Below are positions 38,503 to 47,336 of a DNA stretch of 64,000 nucleotides, one piece after another; position 1 is the first letter of the stretch, and each line of letters opens with the position of its first letter. The DNA comes from Nesterenkonia lacusekhoensis. Lineage in GTDB: Bacteria > Actinomycetota > Actinomycetes > Actinomycetales > Micrococcaceae. Where the stretch lies: positions 868,001-932,000 of the forward strand of contig NZ_JAGINX010000001.1 in the NCBI RefSeq assembly GCF_017876395.1. Direction: 5' to 3'. The notes below the pieces were generated by a model. The model did not search any database. It was given only the letters and a program-made list of their open reading frames with translations, and was not told the origin of the DNA. A program made the position numbers and the translations under genes.

Positions 38503-39182
38503 TGGCGGTCGGATTCCGCGCCACCTCCACGGGATATCGCGCTGAGCTGGACGCCCACGAACGGCGTCTGCTGAGCACGCTCTGCGGCGATGTCATCCAG
38601 CTGCTCGAAGGGCGCGCAGAGACTGGGGAGCACCAGCCGCAGGCCGAGGATGAGACGGACGCCGACGCCGCTACTGGCGCCGACGCCGATTCTGACGCCG
38701 ACGCGGCAGAGGAGGACCCGCTCTTCGCCCACTTCCGCGCCGAGCTGGCCGGCCTCGGCGAGGAACAGCCCCTGGAGGCTCCTGAGGACCCGGTGCTGCG
38801 CCGCCTGCTGCCCGAGGCCTCGGAGGACCCCGAAGAGGCCGGCCAGTTCCGCAGACTCGCCGAGGCCTCCCTGCGGGAGGCCAAGATCGCTGACCTGCGG
38901 GCGGCGCGCATGTGGCTGGAGAGCTCGCCCATCCGCCTCGGCGAGCAGCAGGCGCCCATCCTGGGCCGGGCCCTGAACGATCTGCGGCTGACCCTCTCAG
39001 TCCGGCTGGGCATCGAGGACGACGACGACGCCGAGGCTGTCCATCAGAAGGCCATGCACTCCAAGGCCAAGGACACGGAGAGCTTCATGGCCGAGATCTA
39101 CACGTTCATCACCTGGCTGCAGGAGACGCTGTTCAGCGCCATGCTCACGCATCTGCCCGACGCCGAGGGCGGTGACGAGTGA
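38502..39182 (+). CDS. DUF2017 family protein
   Basis: A 226-residue acidic, largely helical protein of the actinobacterial DUF2017 family, which is always near clpS and murI but has no known function. The GTG overlaps the clpS stop. Helices around [22 protein letters not shown] open the protein, and the conserved C-terminal [23 protein letters not shown] closes it. Between them is an Asp/Ala-rich linker (residues about 45-75) partly made by an 18-bp tandem repeat. The genetic link to ClpS suggests a role in N-degron proteolysis or its control. Confidence 0.87.
   Translation: MAVGFRATSTGYRAELDAHERRLLSTLCGDVIQLLEGRAETGEHQPQAEDETDADAATGADADSDADAAEEDPLFAHFRAELAGLGEEQPLEAPEDPVLRRLLPEASEDPEEAGQFRRLAEASLREAKIADLRAARMWLESSPIRLGEQQAPILGRALNDLRLTLSVRLGIEDDDDAEAVHQKAMHSKAKDTESFMAEIYTFITWLQETLFSAMLTHLPDAEGGDE
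38658..38711 (+). repeat. 18-bp tandem repeat, 3 copies, in DUF2017
   Basis: Three imperfect 18-bp units start at 38658, 38676 and 38694. They encode Asp-Ala-Asp-Ala-type six-residue units in the acidic linker and keep the frame. Confidence 0.7.
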
Positions 39183-40069
39183 GAGACCGCAACGCCGCGA
39201 TCGGCATCTTCGACTCCGGGGTCGGCGGTCTGACCGTCGCCCGTGCCGTGCTGGACCAGCTTCCGAACGAATCGGTCACCTATCTGGGCGACACCGCGCA
39301 CGGGCCCTACGGTCCGCTGCCGATCGCCAAGGTCCGCGCCCACGCACTGGGCATCATGGACGAGCTGGTCGAGAACGGGGTCAAAGCCCTGGTCATCGCC
39401 TGCAACTCAGCCTCCGCGGCCGTGCTGCGCGACGCCCGGGAGCGCTACACCGCCCGCTATGGGATCCCGGTCATCGAGGTCATCCAGCCAGCCGTCCGCC
39501 GCGCTGTGGCCGCCACCCGCAACGGGAAGATCGGCGTCATCGGCACCCAAGCCACCGTGGGGTCGCGCGCCTATGAGGACACCTTCGCCGCCGCGCCGCA
39601 GCTGGAGGTCCATTCGGCGGCCTGCCCGCGATTCGTCGAATTCGTGGAGCGGGGGATCACCGCCGGGGATGAGCTGCTGGCCGCCGCGGAGGAGTACGTG
39701 GCTCCGCTGAAGGCAGCCGGCGTCGACACGCTGGTGCTGGGCTGCACCCACTATCCACTGCTGACCGGCGTGCTCTCCTATGTGATGGGCGAGTCGGTCA
39801 CCCTGGTCTCCTCGGCTGAGGAGACGCCCAAGGATCTCTACCGGGCCCTGACCCGGGAGGAGCTGCTGCGCGAGGAGTCGGCCGCCCAGACCGGAGCCGC
39901 CGGGGCCTCCCACTCGTTCCTCTCCACCGGAGACGCCGAGGCCTTCGAGCAGCTGGCCCGCCGCTTCCTGGGACCTGAGGTGCTCAGCGTGAAGCAGGTC
40001 GACCACGTCACCGAGACCTACCCGACCGGTGTGATCGAACGCATCACGGAGGATAGGCTGGCAGGATGA
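39179..40069 (+). CDS. murI: Glutamate racemase
   Basis: A 296-residue enzyme that makes D-glutamate for peptidoglycan. The two catalytic cysteines are Cys75 (IACNSASA) and Cys189 (LGCTHYPLL). The N-terminal [15 protein letters not shown] provides the catalytic Asp-Ser, and [11 protein letters not shown] lies near residue 38. The GTG overlaps the DUF2017 stop (GTGA). A TAGGCT element inside its last codons may drive the next gene. Confidence 0.96.
   Translation: MRDRNAAIGIFDSGVGGLTVARAVLDQLPNESVTYLGDTAHGPYGPLPIAKVRAHALGIMDELVENGVKALVIACNSASAAVLRDARERYTARYGIPVIEVIQPAVRRAVAATRNGKIGVIGTQATVGSRAYEDTFAAAPQLEVHSAACPRFVEFVERGITAGDELLAAAEEYVAPLKAAGVDTLVLGCTHYPLLTGVLSYVMGESVTLVSSAEETPKDLYRALTREELLREESAAQTGAAGASHSFLSTGDAEAFEQLARRFLGPEVLSVKQVDHVTETYPTGVIERITEDRLAG
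40054..40059 (+). promoter_or_regulatory. -10-like TAGGCT before the MBL gene
   Basis: TAGGCT lies in the last codons of murI and ends 6 nt before the ATG at 40066. That ATG also overlaps the murI stop, so translational coupling is an equal alternative. Confidence 0.35.
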
Positions 40070-40854
40070 AGCTGACCATCATCGGATGCAGCGGCTCGTT
40101 CCCGGGGCCCGAGTCTCCGGCCTCCTGCTACCTGCTCAGCGCCGAGCACGAGGGCAGGACCTGGAGGATCATCCTGGACCTGGGCAACGGCGCACTCGGC
40201 AATCTCCAGCAGCACACGCAGCTCGAGGACCTCGATGCGATCTGCCTGAGCCATCTGCACCCGGACCACTACATGGACCTCTGCGGCATGCATGTGGCGG
40301 TGCGCTGGCGTCCCGGAGGCTGGCCCGGCAAGCACCTGCCGGTCTACGGGCCCACCGACACCGACCAGCGGATCGCCAACGCCTACGGTCTGGATCCCGA
40401 TCCGGGCATGCACCCCGACTTCGACTTCCGCGTCTGGCAGCCGCGCCGGCCTGTGGTGATCGGACCGTTCACCATCACTCCGGTGCCGGTGCGCCATCCC
40501 ATCGACGAGGCCTATGCGCTGCGCGTGGAGGGCCCCGGCGACGACGGGAGCACCACAGTGCTCACCTATTCCGGTGACACCGATGCCTGTGAGGATCTGG
40601 TGGAGGCCGCCCGCGACGCCGATGTGTTCCTCTGCGAGGCCGCCTTCGAGGACGGCCGGGACGATCATCTCGACGGCATCCACCTCAACGGTGCCCGGGC
40701 CGGGCAGATGGCGTCCCAGGCCGGCGCCCGGCGTGTGCTGCTGACCCATATCCCTGTCTGGACCTCACAGAAGGTGGTCCTGGAGAAGACCAAGGAAAAC
40801 TACGACGGCGACCTCGCCGTCGCCGTCGCAGGAGTCACCTATGACATCTCATGA
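40066..40854 (+). CDS. MBL-fold hydrolase (Rv1339-like cyclic nucleotide phosphodiesterase)
   Basis: A 262-residue metallo-beta-lactamase-fold protein. It opens with [24 protein letters not shown], has the metal motif [12 protein letters not shown] near residue 63, [15 protein letters not shown] near residue 140, [15 protein letters not shown] near residue 168 and the LLTHIPVWT histidine near residue 225. This pattern and the murI-rph context match mycobacterial Rv1339, reported as an atypical cAMP phosphodiesterase. RNase Z-like activity is the alternative. It overlaps murI by 4 nt and rph by 14 nt. Confidence 0.85.
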   Translation: MKLTIIGCSGSFPGPESPASCYLLSAEHEGRTWRIILDLGNGALGNLQQHTQLEDLDAICLSHLHPDHYMDLCGMHVAVRWRPGGWPGKHLPVYGPTDTDQRIANAYGLDPDPGMHPDFDFRVWQPRRPVVIGPFTITPVPVRHPIDEAYALRVEGPGDDGSTTVLTYSGDTDACEDLVEAARDADVFLCEAAFEDGRDDHLDGIHLNGARAGQMASQAGARRVLLTHIPVWTSQKVVLEKTKENYDGDLAVAVAGVTYDIS

Positions 40855-41617
40855 GAACAACGCACAGACCTACCACCGCACCGATGGCCGCGCCGTGGAC
40901 CAGCTGCGCGAGGTGCGCATCACCCGCAATTGGTCAGCCCACGCCGAAGGCTCGGCGCTGATCGAGTTCGGCAGCACCAAGGTGCTGTGCACCGCCAGCT
41001 TCGAGGAGAACGTCCCGCGCTGGCTCAAGGGCCAGGGCACCGGCTGGGTCACCGCCGAGTACGCCATGCTGCCCCGAGCCACGAACACCCGCTCCTCCCG
41101 CGAGTCGGTCAAGGGCAAGATCGGCGGCCGCACCCATGAGATCTCCCGGCTGATCGGCCGGGCCCTGCGTGCGGTGGTGGACACCAAGGCGCTGGGCGAG
41201 AACATGATCACCCTGGACTGCGACGTCCTGCAGGCCGACGGCGGCACCCGCACCGCCGCGATCACCGGCGCCTATGTGGCCCTGGCAGATGCCATCGAAT
41301 GGGCCCGCGGCGAAGGTCACGTGGCCAAGAACGCCAAGGTCCTGACCGACTCGGTCTCCGCGATCTCAGTGGGCATCCTGCCCGACGGCACCCCGGTGCT
41401 GGACCTTCCCTACACCGAGGACTCCACCGCAGAGACCGATATGAACGTGGTCGCCACCGGCTCCGGAGACTTCGTGGAGATCCAGGGCACCGCTGAGGGT
41501 GTGCCCTTCAAACGTGCCGAGCTGGATCAGCTGCTGGACCTGGCCCTGGTGGGCACCGGACAGCTGGCTGAGGCACAGGCTGAGGCCCTGGGTCAGCAGA
41601 GGATCTCCGCAGCATGA
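40841..41617 (+). CDS. rph: Ribonuclease PH
   Basis: A 258-residue phosphorolytic 3'-5' exoribonuclease that trims tRNA 3' ends. [34 protein letters not shown] near residues 15-48 and the [23 protein letters not shown] block near residue 65 with phosphate-binding arginines are diagnostic. [23 protein letters not shown] near residue 125 completes the RNase PH core. The start lies inside the preceding MBL gene, and the end overlaps rdgB (ATGA), so the cluster is strongly coupled. Confidence 0.97.
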   Translation: MTSHENNAQTYHRTDGRAVDQLREVRITRNWSAHAEGSALIEFGSTKVLCTASFEENVPRWLKGQGTGWVTAEYAMLPRATNTRSSRESVKGKIGGRTHEISRLIGRALRAVVDTKALGENMITLDCDVLQADGGTRTAAITGAYVALADAIEWARGEGHVAKNAKVLTDSVSAISVGILPDGTPVLDLPYTEDSTAETDMNVVATGSGDFVEIQGTAEGVPFKRAELDQLLDLALVGTGQLAEAQAEALGQQRISAA

Positions 41618-42252
41618 GCGCAGCCCGCATCGTCCTGGCCACCCGGAATCAGGGCAAGGTCCGTGAGTTCCGGGCGCTGCTGGCCCAGAACCCACAGCTG
41701 GCCGATCTCGACCTCGAGACTGCCGTGACCGACGCCCAGACGGCCGGATGCTCGGAGATCCCTGAGACCGGGGTGACTTTTGAAGAGAACGCCCTGATCA
41801 AGGCCCGCGAGGTGGCCGCCCAGACCGGTCTGCCGGCGGTGGCCGACGATTCGGGCCTGGCCGTGGAAGTCCTCCACGGAGCCCCGGGCATCTTCTCCGC
41901 CCGCTGGGCCGGGAAGAACGCCTCCGACGCCGCGAACCTCCAGCTGCTGCTGGAGCAGCTCGGCGACATCTCCGAGGAGCACCGCGCGGCGGCCTTCGTC
42001 TGTGCCGCCTCCCTGGTGGTCCCCAGCGCCGAAGGGGCCCCGCCGCAGGAGGTCACCACCTTCGGACGCCTCGAGGGCACGCTGCTGACGGCCCCGCGCG
42101 GGGAGGAGGGCTTCGGCTATGACCCGATCCTGCAGCCGCTGCGGGAGACCCGCAGCTGCGCCGAGCTGAGCGTGGAGGAGAAGAACGCGATCTCCCACCG
42201 CGGGAAGGCCTTCGCCCAGCTGCGCGATCATGTGGTGCAGGTGCTGGCCTAG
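41614..42252 (+). CDS. rdgB: XTP/dITP diphosphatase (non-canonical purine NTPase)
   Basis: A 212-residue HAM1-family enzyme that hydrolyses XTP, ITP and dITP to keep deaminated purines out of nucleic acids. [19 protein letters not shown] binds the triphosphate, [14 protein letters not shown] follows near residue 50, the catalytic Asp is in [27 protein letters not shown] near residue 72, and [10 protein letters not shown] and [11 protein letters not shown] are C-terminal. It follows rph with a 4-nt overlap and directly abuts the exonuclease gene. Confidence 0.96.
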   Translation: MSAARIVLATRNQGKVREFRALLAQNPQLADLDLETAVTDAQTAGCSEIPETGVTFEENALIKAREVAAQTGLPAVADDSGLAVEVLHGAPGIFSARWAGKNASDAANLQLLLEQLGDISEEHRAAAFVCAASLVVPSAEGAPPQEVTTFGRLEGTLLTAPRGEEGFGYDPILQPLRETRSCAELSVEEKNAISHRGKAFAQLRDHVVQVLA

Positions 42253-43380
42253 GTGTCTGGCGAACCGGTCGCCGGCCTGAACTTCACCGCCGTCGACTTC
42301 GAGACGGCCAACGGCTTCCGCGGCTCTCCCTGTTCGGTGGGGCTGGTCAAGGTGCGCGACGGACTCGAGGTGGACAGCTTCTACGCGGTGATGCGTCCGC
42401 CGGAGGGCTTCGACCGCTTCGACCCGAAGAACGTGTCCATCCACGGCATCACCGCAGAATCTGCCCAGGGCGCTCCGCGCTTCGCCGAGCTCTTTCCGCA
42501 GATCCGGGAGTTCATCGGGACCGATGTGCTGGTGGCCCACAACGCCAGCTTCGACATCGAAGTCTTCGAGGCTGCCCTGGAGGTCAGCGGCCTGGACTCT
42601 TCGGGACTGCGGTGCTTCTGCTCGGTCCAGCTGTCCCGAGCGGTCTATGACCTGGTCTCACACGCCCTGCCCTATGCCGCGGAGGAGGCCGGCTGCCCGC
42701 TGCAGAACCACCATCACGCCCTGGAGGATGCGCGCGCTTCAGCCGCCATCGTCTGCGACATCGCCCGGCGCCGCGGCGCCCGTTCGGTGGAGCAGCTGGC
42801 GGCCGACTGCGGGATCCCGGCCGAGGAGCTGGAGCCCTGGACCGTGCCGCGGGAGCAGGAGTCGCGGGCCACCGCCCAGGTGCGCCAGATGGCCTATCTC
42901 TTCGACAGCCGCACGCCGAACGTGAACGCCGAGGATCTGCCGGATCTGATGCGCTGGCAGGACGAGGGCAAGAACCTGCCGCCGGCCCTCGACGCCGACC
43001 CCTCCCACCCGTTCTACGGGCAGAGCTTCGTCTTCACGGGCAACCTCGCCGTCTCCCGCTCAGAGGCCAAGCGGCTGGTGGCCCAGCACGGGGGAGCGAT
43101 GTCCTCGAAGGTCAACGGCGCCACCACAGTGCTGGTCATCGGCGACGGCTTCGCCCTGACCGATCTGGAGGCTCCCGCCGGGCAGGTCGACCCGGCCGCC
43201 GAGCGGGCGCTGGGCAGCAATAAGGCCCGGGAGGCGCTGCGCCGCATCGAGGCCGGCCAGCCCATCCGTCTGATGTCAGAGCCTGAGTTCCGCGTGGCAC
43301 TGGCCGAGTCCTGGCCCGTGGGAGCCGTGGCCGAGGACGGCAGCATGATCCCCGCCGATCAGCTCAGGCCGGCCGAGTGA
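42253..43380 (+). CDS. DEDDh 3'-5' exonuclease with C-terminal BRCT domain
   Basis: A 375-residue fusion. The N-terminal DnaQ-like exonuclease has ExoI VDFETANG near residue 14, ExoII HNASFDIEVFE near residue 97 and ExoIII HHALEDARAS near residue 157, so all acidic residues and the His are present. A linker (residues about 195-250) leads to a BRCT domain starting FYGQSFVFTGNLAVSRSEAKRLVAQHGGAMSSKV near residue 255, as in DNA ligases. It may bind DNA ends or nicks. The GTG start abuts the rdgB stop with no gap. The 3' end overlaps the convergent gene by 17 nt. Confidence 0.92.
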   Translation: MSGEPVAGLNFTAVDFETANGFRGSPCSVGLVKVRDGLEVDSFYAVMRPPEGFDRFDPKNVSIHGITAESAQGAPRFAELFPQIREFIGTDVLVAHNASFDIEVFEAALEVSGLDSSGLRCFCSVQLSRAVYDLVSHALPYAAEEAGCPLQNHHHALEDARASAAIVCDIARRRGARSVEQLAADCGIPAEELEPWTVPREQESRATAQVRQMAYLFDSRTPNVNAEDLPDLMRWQDEGKNLPPALDADPSHPFYGQSFVFTGNLAVSRSEAKRLVAQHGGAMSSKVNGATTVLVIGDGFALTDLEAPAGQVDPAAERALGSNKAREALRRIEAGQPIRLMSEPEFRVALAESWPVGAVAEDGSMIPADQLRPAE

Positions 43381-44113
43381 CCCGCTCCCACTCCTGAGCC
43401 AGAGCGGCCACCGCCTCAGCGGCAGGGCCCTGCGACTGAGGCTCACCGCTGACGCAGGCCTGCAGCTGAGCGCGCAGCACCTGGGCGATCTCCTCCGGAG
43501 CCTCCACCCGGGTGAGGATCTCCTCCAGCTCGTCAGCCGGGTCCTCCAGCTCACCCGAGGCGCTGCGGTGGACCAGCATCACCAGCTGTTCGGCTGCCTC
43601 GATGAGCGCCGGGGCTCCCTGGGTCAGCGAGACGGCCTGGGAGACCCAGCTGCGCCGCATCTGCTCCTCGATATAGGGGACCAGGCCCAGCGGCACCACG
43701 CGCAGCAGCGCTGCGGCATCGTCGCTCTCCGGCTGGGCAGGGGCGCTGGGGTAGGCCATCTCTCCGTCGGCCAGACCGGCCAGGCTCACCGCGCCGGTGC
43801 CTTCGGCCACGCGCAGCTGACGGTTCCTGATGGCCTTCGGCAGGGCGGCGTCGGCGTCGCGGGCCGGCGGTTCCGGCGCACCGGGCGGGAACTGACCGGT
43901 GATCAGGCGGTACCAGCGCAGAGAGGCCAGCCACATGCAGGCCAGAGGGTCGGCGCCCACCCCCTGGCGGGACCAGTCCAGCAGCTCCAGCAGTCCGTCG
44001 CTCAGACAGTACTGGTGCAGCACCTCTGCATGGACGGCGGCCTCGGGGTCCTCCTGCGGAAGTGCCGCCAGCAGAACAGGGGAGAAGCGGTCGATGAGTC
44101 GGGCGTCATTCAC
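43364..44113 (-). CDS. Degenerate ADP-ribosylglycohydrolase (DraG)-like protein
   Basis: A 249-residue helical protein. DGLLELLDWSRQGVGADPLACMWLASLRW (residues about 39-68), GTGAVSLAGLADGEMAYPSAP and LLRVVPLGLVPYI align by eye with the DraG-family blocks DGLLEALEW...ACLWLAYLRW, CLxGLxxGEMG and VMRxAPxGL. The TDDT and DDSD/DSD metal-binding motifs that should precede and follow are not visible, and THGHP reads TQGAP. It is thus probably a catalytically dead relative. The GTG lies 6 nt after TAGGCT. Alternative: a helical protein of unrelated origin. Confidence 0.6.
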   Translation of the reverse strand: MNDARLIDRFSPVLLAALPQEDPEAAVHAEVLHQYCLSDGLLELLDWSRQGVGADPLACMWLASLRWYRLITGQFPPGAPEPPARDADAALPKAIRNRQLRVAEGTGAVSLAGLADGEMAYPSAPAQPESDDAAALLRVVPLGLVPYIEEQMRRSWVSQAVSLTQGAPALIEAAEQLVMLVHRSASGELEDPADELEEILTRVEAPEEIAQVLRAQLQACVSGEPQSQGPAAEAVAALAQEWERVTRPA

Positions 44114-44119
44114 CTGGCC

Positions 44120-44125
44120 AGCCTA
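44120..44125 (-). promoter_or_regulatory. -10 element TAGGCT of a likely leaderless DraG-like transcript
   Basis: On the minus strand TAGGCT ends 6 nt before the GTG at 44113, in the 39-bp gap behind the ECF transporter gene. No Shine-Dalgarno is present. Confidence 0.5.
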
Positions 44126-44152
44126 TAAGCTCCGGCCCGATCAGCGCCGCCC

Positions 44153-46504
44153 TCACCAGACCAGCGACCAGGTCCCGGCGGCCATGGCCGCGGCTGTGGC
44201 GGCAGCGGCCAGAACGGCACCGCCCAGGACCACCAGCAGGTCCGCCGCGGTGAACTGTGCCGGCCGGGCCCAGCTGCGCGGACCGCCGTCGAAGCCGCGG
44301 GACTCCATGGTCACCGCCAGCCGGGTGGCGGTGCGGATGGCCTGGACCAGCAGCCCGAAGATCTGTGAGAGCGTGCTGGCCAGCCGGGAGCCGAAGCCGC
44401 GCCCCCTGCCCAGACCCCGGGCCCGCCGCGCATGACCCAATGTGGTCCACTGGGCGGCCAGCATCCCCATCAGCCGCATGGCCGCCAGGGCGCCGAGCAC
44501 GAACCGCGCCGGCAGCTTCAGCTGCTGGGCCAGGGAGTCGGCCAGGTCGGTGGGATCGGTGGTGGACAGGATGATCACACTGGGCAGCACCATGGCGAAG
44601 CCGCGCAGCCCCAGAGCCAGGCCCAGCATCACCGAGCCGGTGCTCACTGTGGTGAAGCCGAAGTCCACCAGCACGCGTCCCGATTCCTCCCCGGCGATGG
44701 CGGTGCCCCAGACCGCCAGCAGCGCCCCGACGGCGAAGGGCCAGATCCGCCGCATCAGCGCCAGCGGACGGATCCCCGCCAGAGGCAGCAGGGCGAAGCA
44801 GCCCAGGACCACCACCGCCGCGGAGACCAGGTCGATGGAGGCCACCAGGGCCAGGGTGATCAGCACCAGGACGATCAGTTTGCCCAGCGGGCCGCGCCGG
44901 CCCAGCCAGGAGGTGGAGCGGACGGCGCCGAAGCCCGGCAGCTCAGGGGAGGAGGCCTCAGGGGTCTCATCCGAGGGCTGACCCGGCGAGGCGGCGGCGC
45001 GGCTGTGCTCCGTCACCTCCAGGCGCCTGGCCTGCAGTGCGGTCAGCAGATCCTCGTCATGGGTCACTGCGATGACCGCCCCGCCGGCGTCGAGATGATC
45101 GCGCAGCAGGGTCACCAGATCGGCGAAGGCGGCGGCATCCTGACCCGTGGTCGGCTCATCCAGCAGCAGAAGCTCAGCCCCGGAGGCCAGGGCGGTGCCC
45201 ACGGAGAGCCGCCGCTTCTCGCCGCCGGAGAGGGTGAAGGGGTTGGCCTCGGCCACATGGTTCAGCCGCAGCTGATGGAGCAGGTCCTGCCGGTGCTCCA
45301 GCTCCTCAGCCACTGTGGCGCGGAGGAACTGATGCTCGGGCTCCTGGAAGACCATCCCCGAATGTCTGATGAGCTCCTGGGAGGTCATGGCCTCCGGATC
45401 CGGCTCCAGGCGGCCGCCATGACGCGGGATCAGCCCGGCCAGTGTCAGCAGCAGCGTGGACTTCCCGACGCCGTTGGGCCCGGTGATGGCCACCGCCTCA
45501 CCGCCTCGGATGCTCAGCTCCACTCCGCTGAGCACCGGGGCAGGTGGCTGGCGGCTTCGCCAGGTGGTGGTGGGCGGATGCCGATGGACGGCGAGTTCCT
45601 CGGCCCGGAGCAGAGTCTCGCCGGTGGGAGAGAGCCCAGTATGAGAAGGCGGAGACCAGTCGGGCAGCACGGCGAGGAAACGATCTGGGCTGTGTGGGTC
45701 TGGGGACCTCTGATCGGCGCTGCCGAGCCCCGCTCCGCTGCCGGCCTGTCCGGCGTCGAGGCTGATGACACGGTCCATCGCGGCCGCCCAGCGGTGGGTG
45801 CGGTGCTCCACCACCAGCAGAGTGGCCCCGGTGGCCTCAGCTGCGGAGAGTACGGCGTCGCGGACCTGGAGGGCGCCGTCTGGGTCCAGGTTGGCGGTGG
45901 GCTCGTCCAGCAGGAGCAGCCCCGGGCGCATCGCCAGGATCCCGGCCAGTGCCAGGCGCTGCTTCTGCCCGCCCGAGAGCTGGGCGGTGGGATGTTCCAG
46001 CGGCAGGTGCTCCAACCCCACGGCCTGCAGCGCCTCGCGGACCCGGTCCGGGATCTCCTCGCGGGGCACCGCCAGGTTCTCCGGGGCGAAGGCCACGTCA
46101 TCGCCCACTCGGGAGAGCACCACGGCCGCCTCGGGATCCTGCTGCATCAGACCGGCCCGGCCGCGGACTTCGGCGGGCTCTGCCCCGTCGATCAGCAGCC
46201 GTCCCGAGGTGCTCGCCCCCTCGGCGGGGAGCACTCCGGCCAAGCCGTGCAGCAGCGTGGACTTCCCAGAGCCGGAGGCCCCGGTGATCAGCACCTTCTC
46301 CCCGGGACGGATGTCCAGGCTGAGCTCCTCCACCGCGGGGGAGCTGCGGTCCGGATGCTGCCAGGTCCAGGACTCGGCGCGCACTGCGGCACCGGGCGGG
46401 GCCTCCGCGCTCGCAGTCTCCGTGCACGCCGTCTCCGGCGAGCTCCATCCAGCCGGTGAGGCTGTCGGCTCCGCCTCCTGTCGGAGATCTTCCGTCTCCC
46501 TCAC
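44153..46504 (-). CDS. Single-chain ECF transporter ATPase-ATPase-EcfT fusion (YkoD-YkoC)
   Basis: A 783-residue protein holding all energising parts of an energy-coupling-factor transporter. ATPase 1 has Walker A GASGSGKST at 75-83, LSGGQ at 176-180 and LLLLDEP at 196-202. ATPase 2 has GPNGVGKST at 342-350, LSGGE at 425-429 and LLLLDEP at 445-451. From about 530 a membrane EcfT domain follows, with coupling motifs ARGLG and ESRGFDGG. In Bacillus these are YkoD and YkoC. The GTG at 46504 follows GAGGGG by 7 nt. The GTG at 46519, overlapping the ykoE stop, is the alternative. Probably imports thiamine or hydroxymethylpyrimidine. Confidence 0.92.
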   Translation of the reverse strand: MRETEDLRQEAEPTASPAGWSSPETACTETASAEAPPGAAVRAESWTWQHPDRSSPAVEELSLDIRPGEKVLITGASGSGKSTLLHGLAGVLPAEGASTSGRLLIDGAEPAEVRGRAGLMQQDPEAAVVLSRVGDDVAFAPENLAVPREEIPDRVREALQAVGLEHLPLEHPTAQLSGGQKQRLALAGILAMRPGLLLLDEPTANLDPDGALQVRDAVLSAAEATGATLLVVEHRTHRWAAAMDRVISLDAGQAGSGAGLGSADQRSPDPHSPDRFLAVLPDWSPPSHTGLSPTGETLLRAEELAVHRHPPTTTWRSRQPPAPVLSGVELSIRGGEAVAITGPNGVGKSTLLLTLAGLIPRHGGRLEPDPEAMTSQELIRHSGMVFQEPEHQFLRATVAEELEHRQDLLHQLRLNHVAEANPFTLSGGEKRRLSVGTALASGAELLLLDEPTTGQDAAAFADLVTLLRDHLDAGGAVIAVTHDEDLLTALQARRLEVTEHSRAAASPGQPSDETPEASSPELPGFGAVRSTSWLGRRGPLGKLIVLVLITLALVASIDLVSAAVVVLGCFALLPLAGIRPLALMRRIWPFAVGALLAVWGTAIAGEESGRVLVDFGFTTVSTGSVMLGLALGLRGFAMVLPSVIILSTTDPTDLADSLAQQLKLPARFVLGALAAMRLMGMLAAQWTTLGHARRARGLGRGRGFGSRLASTLSQIFGLLVQAIRTATRLAVTMESRGFDGGPRSWARPAQFTAADLLVVLGGAVLAAAATAAAMAAGTWSLVW

Positions 46505-46515
46505 AGCCCGGCCCC

Positions 46516-47148
46516 TCACAGGACGGGTTCGCGGTGGGCACCGCGGGAGGACAGCGGGCTGAGCACACCGGTTCGGGCCAGGCTGCGGGTTCCCACCCAG
46601 GGGAGCAGACCCGCGATCACCGCCCCGGAGAGCGCGAAGCAGCTGATGTGGATGATCGTCTCCAGCGGCGCGTAGGCATAGGAGTGGAGCACGAAGTGAT
46701 AGTTGATGCCGCCCAGCAGTCCCGCCGCAGCTCCGCCCAGCAGGGCAGGGGGCAGGCTGAACCGGCGGTAGAGCAGCGCCAGGAAGATCAGCTCCGCACC
46801 CAGGCCCTGGAAGAATCCGGCCACCAGCACGGTCAGACCGGCCTGGGCGCCCAGCAGCGCGGAGATCGCGGCGGCCACCAGCTCGCAGTACAGGGCGGCT
46901 CCGGGCTTGCGGATGACCAGGGCGCCGAGCACTGCGGGGAAGAGCCACATGCCGTGGACCAGGGTCTCCACCGGCGGATAGACAGCGAAGAGGTTGCCCA
47001 CCAGGTGATAGCTGAGGTTCCAGCCCCAGAAGATCACGCCGGAGGCCACGGCGAGCGTGGAGGCGACGAGGATATCGGCCACGCTCCAGCGCATGGTGCG
47101 GCGGGTGCGGGCAGGTGATGGATGCGCTGAGGGCGCAGAGATAGGCAT
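46516..47148 (-). CDS. ykoE: ECF transporter S component YkoE (thiamine/HMP)
   Basis: A 210-residue membrane protein with six hydrophobic segments. WSVADILVASTLAVASGVIFWGWN near residue 21, PVETLVHGMWLFPAVLGALVIRKPGAALYCEL near residue 60 and the GGINYHFVLHSYAYAPLETIIHIS segment are typical of YkoE, the substrate-binding subunit for thiamine or its pyrimidine HMP. A TPP riboswitch directly precedes it, confirming the pathway. AGGGAG before the ATG is inside the riboswitch. The fused ATPase/EcfT gene follows at once. Confidence 0.92.
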   Translation of the reverse strand: MPISAPSAHPSPARTRRTMRWSVADILVASTLAVASGVIFWGWNLSYHLVGNLFAVYPPVETLVHGMWLFPAVLGALVIRKPGAALYCELVAAAISALLGAQAGLTVLVAGFFQGLGAELIFLALLYRRFSLPPALLGGAAAGLLGGINYHFVLHSYAYAPLETIIHISCFALSGAVIAGLLPWVGTRSLARTGVLSPLSSRGAHREPVL

Positions 47149-47151
47149 ATG

Positions 47152-47253
47152 CGACTCCCTTCGCAGGTTCTAACCTGGGCAGGTTCTAGGGTCTGGGCCG
47201 TGAGCCCACTCTCAGCGCCTGGCCGCATGCCTGCGGCGGACGCTCCCCTGTCG
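47152..47253 (-). promoter_or_regulatory. TPP riboswitch (THI element)
   Basis: Reading the minus strand, the conserved THI blocks appear in order: GGGGAGC (starting at 47248), GCTGAGAGTGGG, GACCCTAGAACCTG, CCAGGTTAGAACCTGCG and AAGGGAGTC. P1 can form between CGAC at 47253-47250 and GTCG at 47155-47152. The final block contains AGGGAG, which serves as the ykoE ribosome-binding site, so binding of thiamine pyrophosphate should hide it and block translation. It governs the ykoE-ykoDC operon. Confidence 0.93.
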
Positions 47254-47279
47254 GACAAGGATGTTCAGTTGTGCCGTTC

Positions 47280-47308
47280 ACAGTAGCACCGGCCAGGTCA
47301 GCGGTCCA
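47280..47308 (-). promoter_or_regulatory. Candidate ykoE promoter
   Basis: On the minus strand TGGACC (47308-47303) and TACTGT (47285-47280) are 17 bp apart. The predicted start lies about 20 nt before the TPP riboswitch. The TGGACC -35 is the same as at gldA. Confidence 0.5.
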
Positions 47309-47324
47309 TGTCCCCGCCGAGCGA

Positions 47325-47330
47325 TAGCGT
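47325..47330 (+). promoter_or_regulatory. -10 element TAGCGT of a likely leaderless sbcD transcript
   Basis: TAGCGT ends 6 nt before the sbcD ATG, with no Shine-Dalgarno. Its upstream region interleaves with the divergent ykoE promoter. Confidence 0.5.
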
Positions 47331-47336
47331 GGTCCC

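Noticed and set aside
46505-46948. N-terminal extension of the ECF fusion protein
   Set aside because: The 148 extra codons are Arg/Pro/Gly-rich and overlap ykoE in another frame. ykoE has clear membrane helices and riboswitch control.
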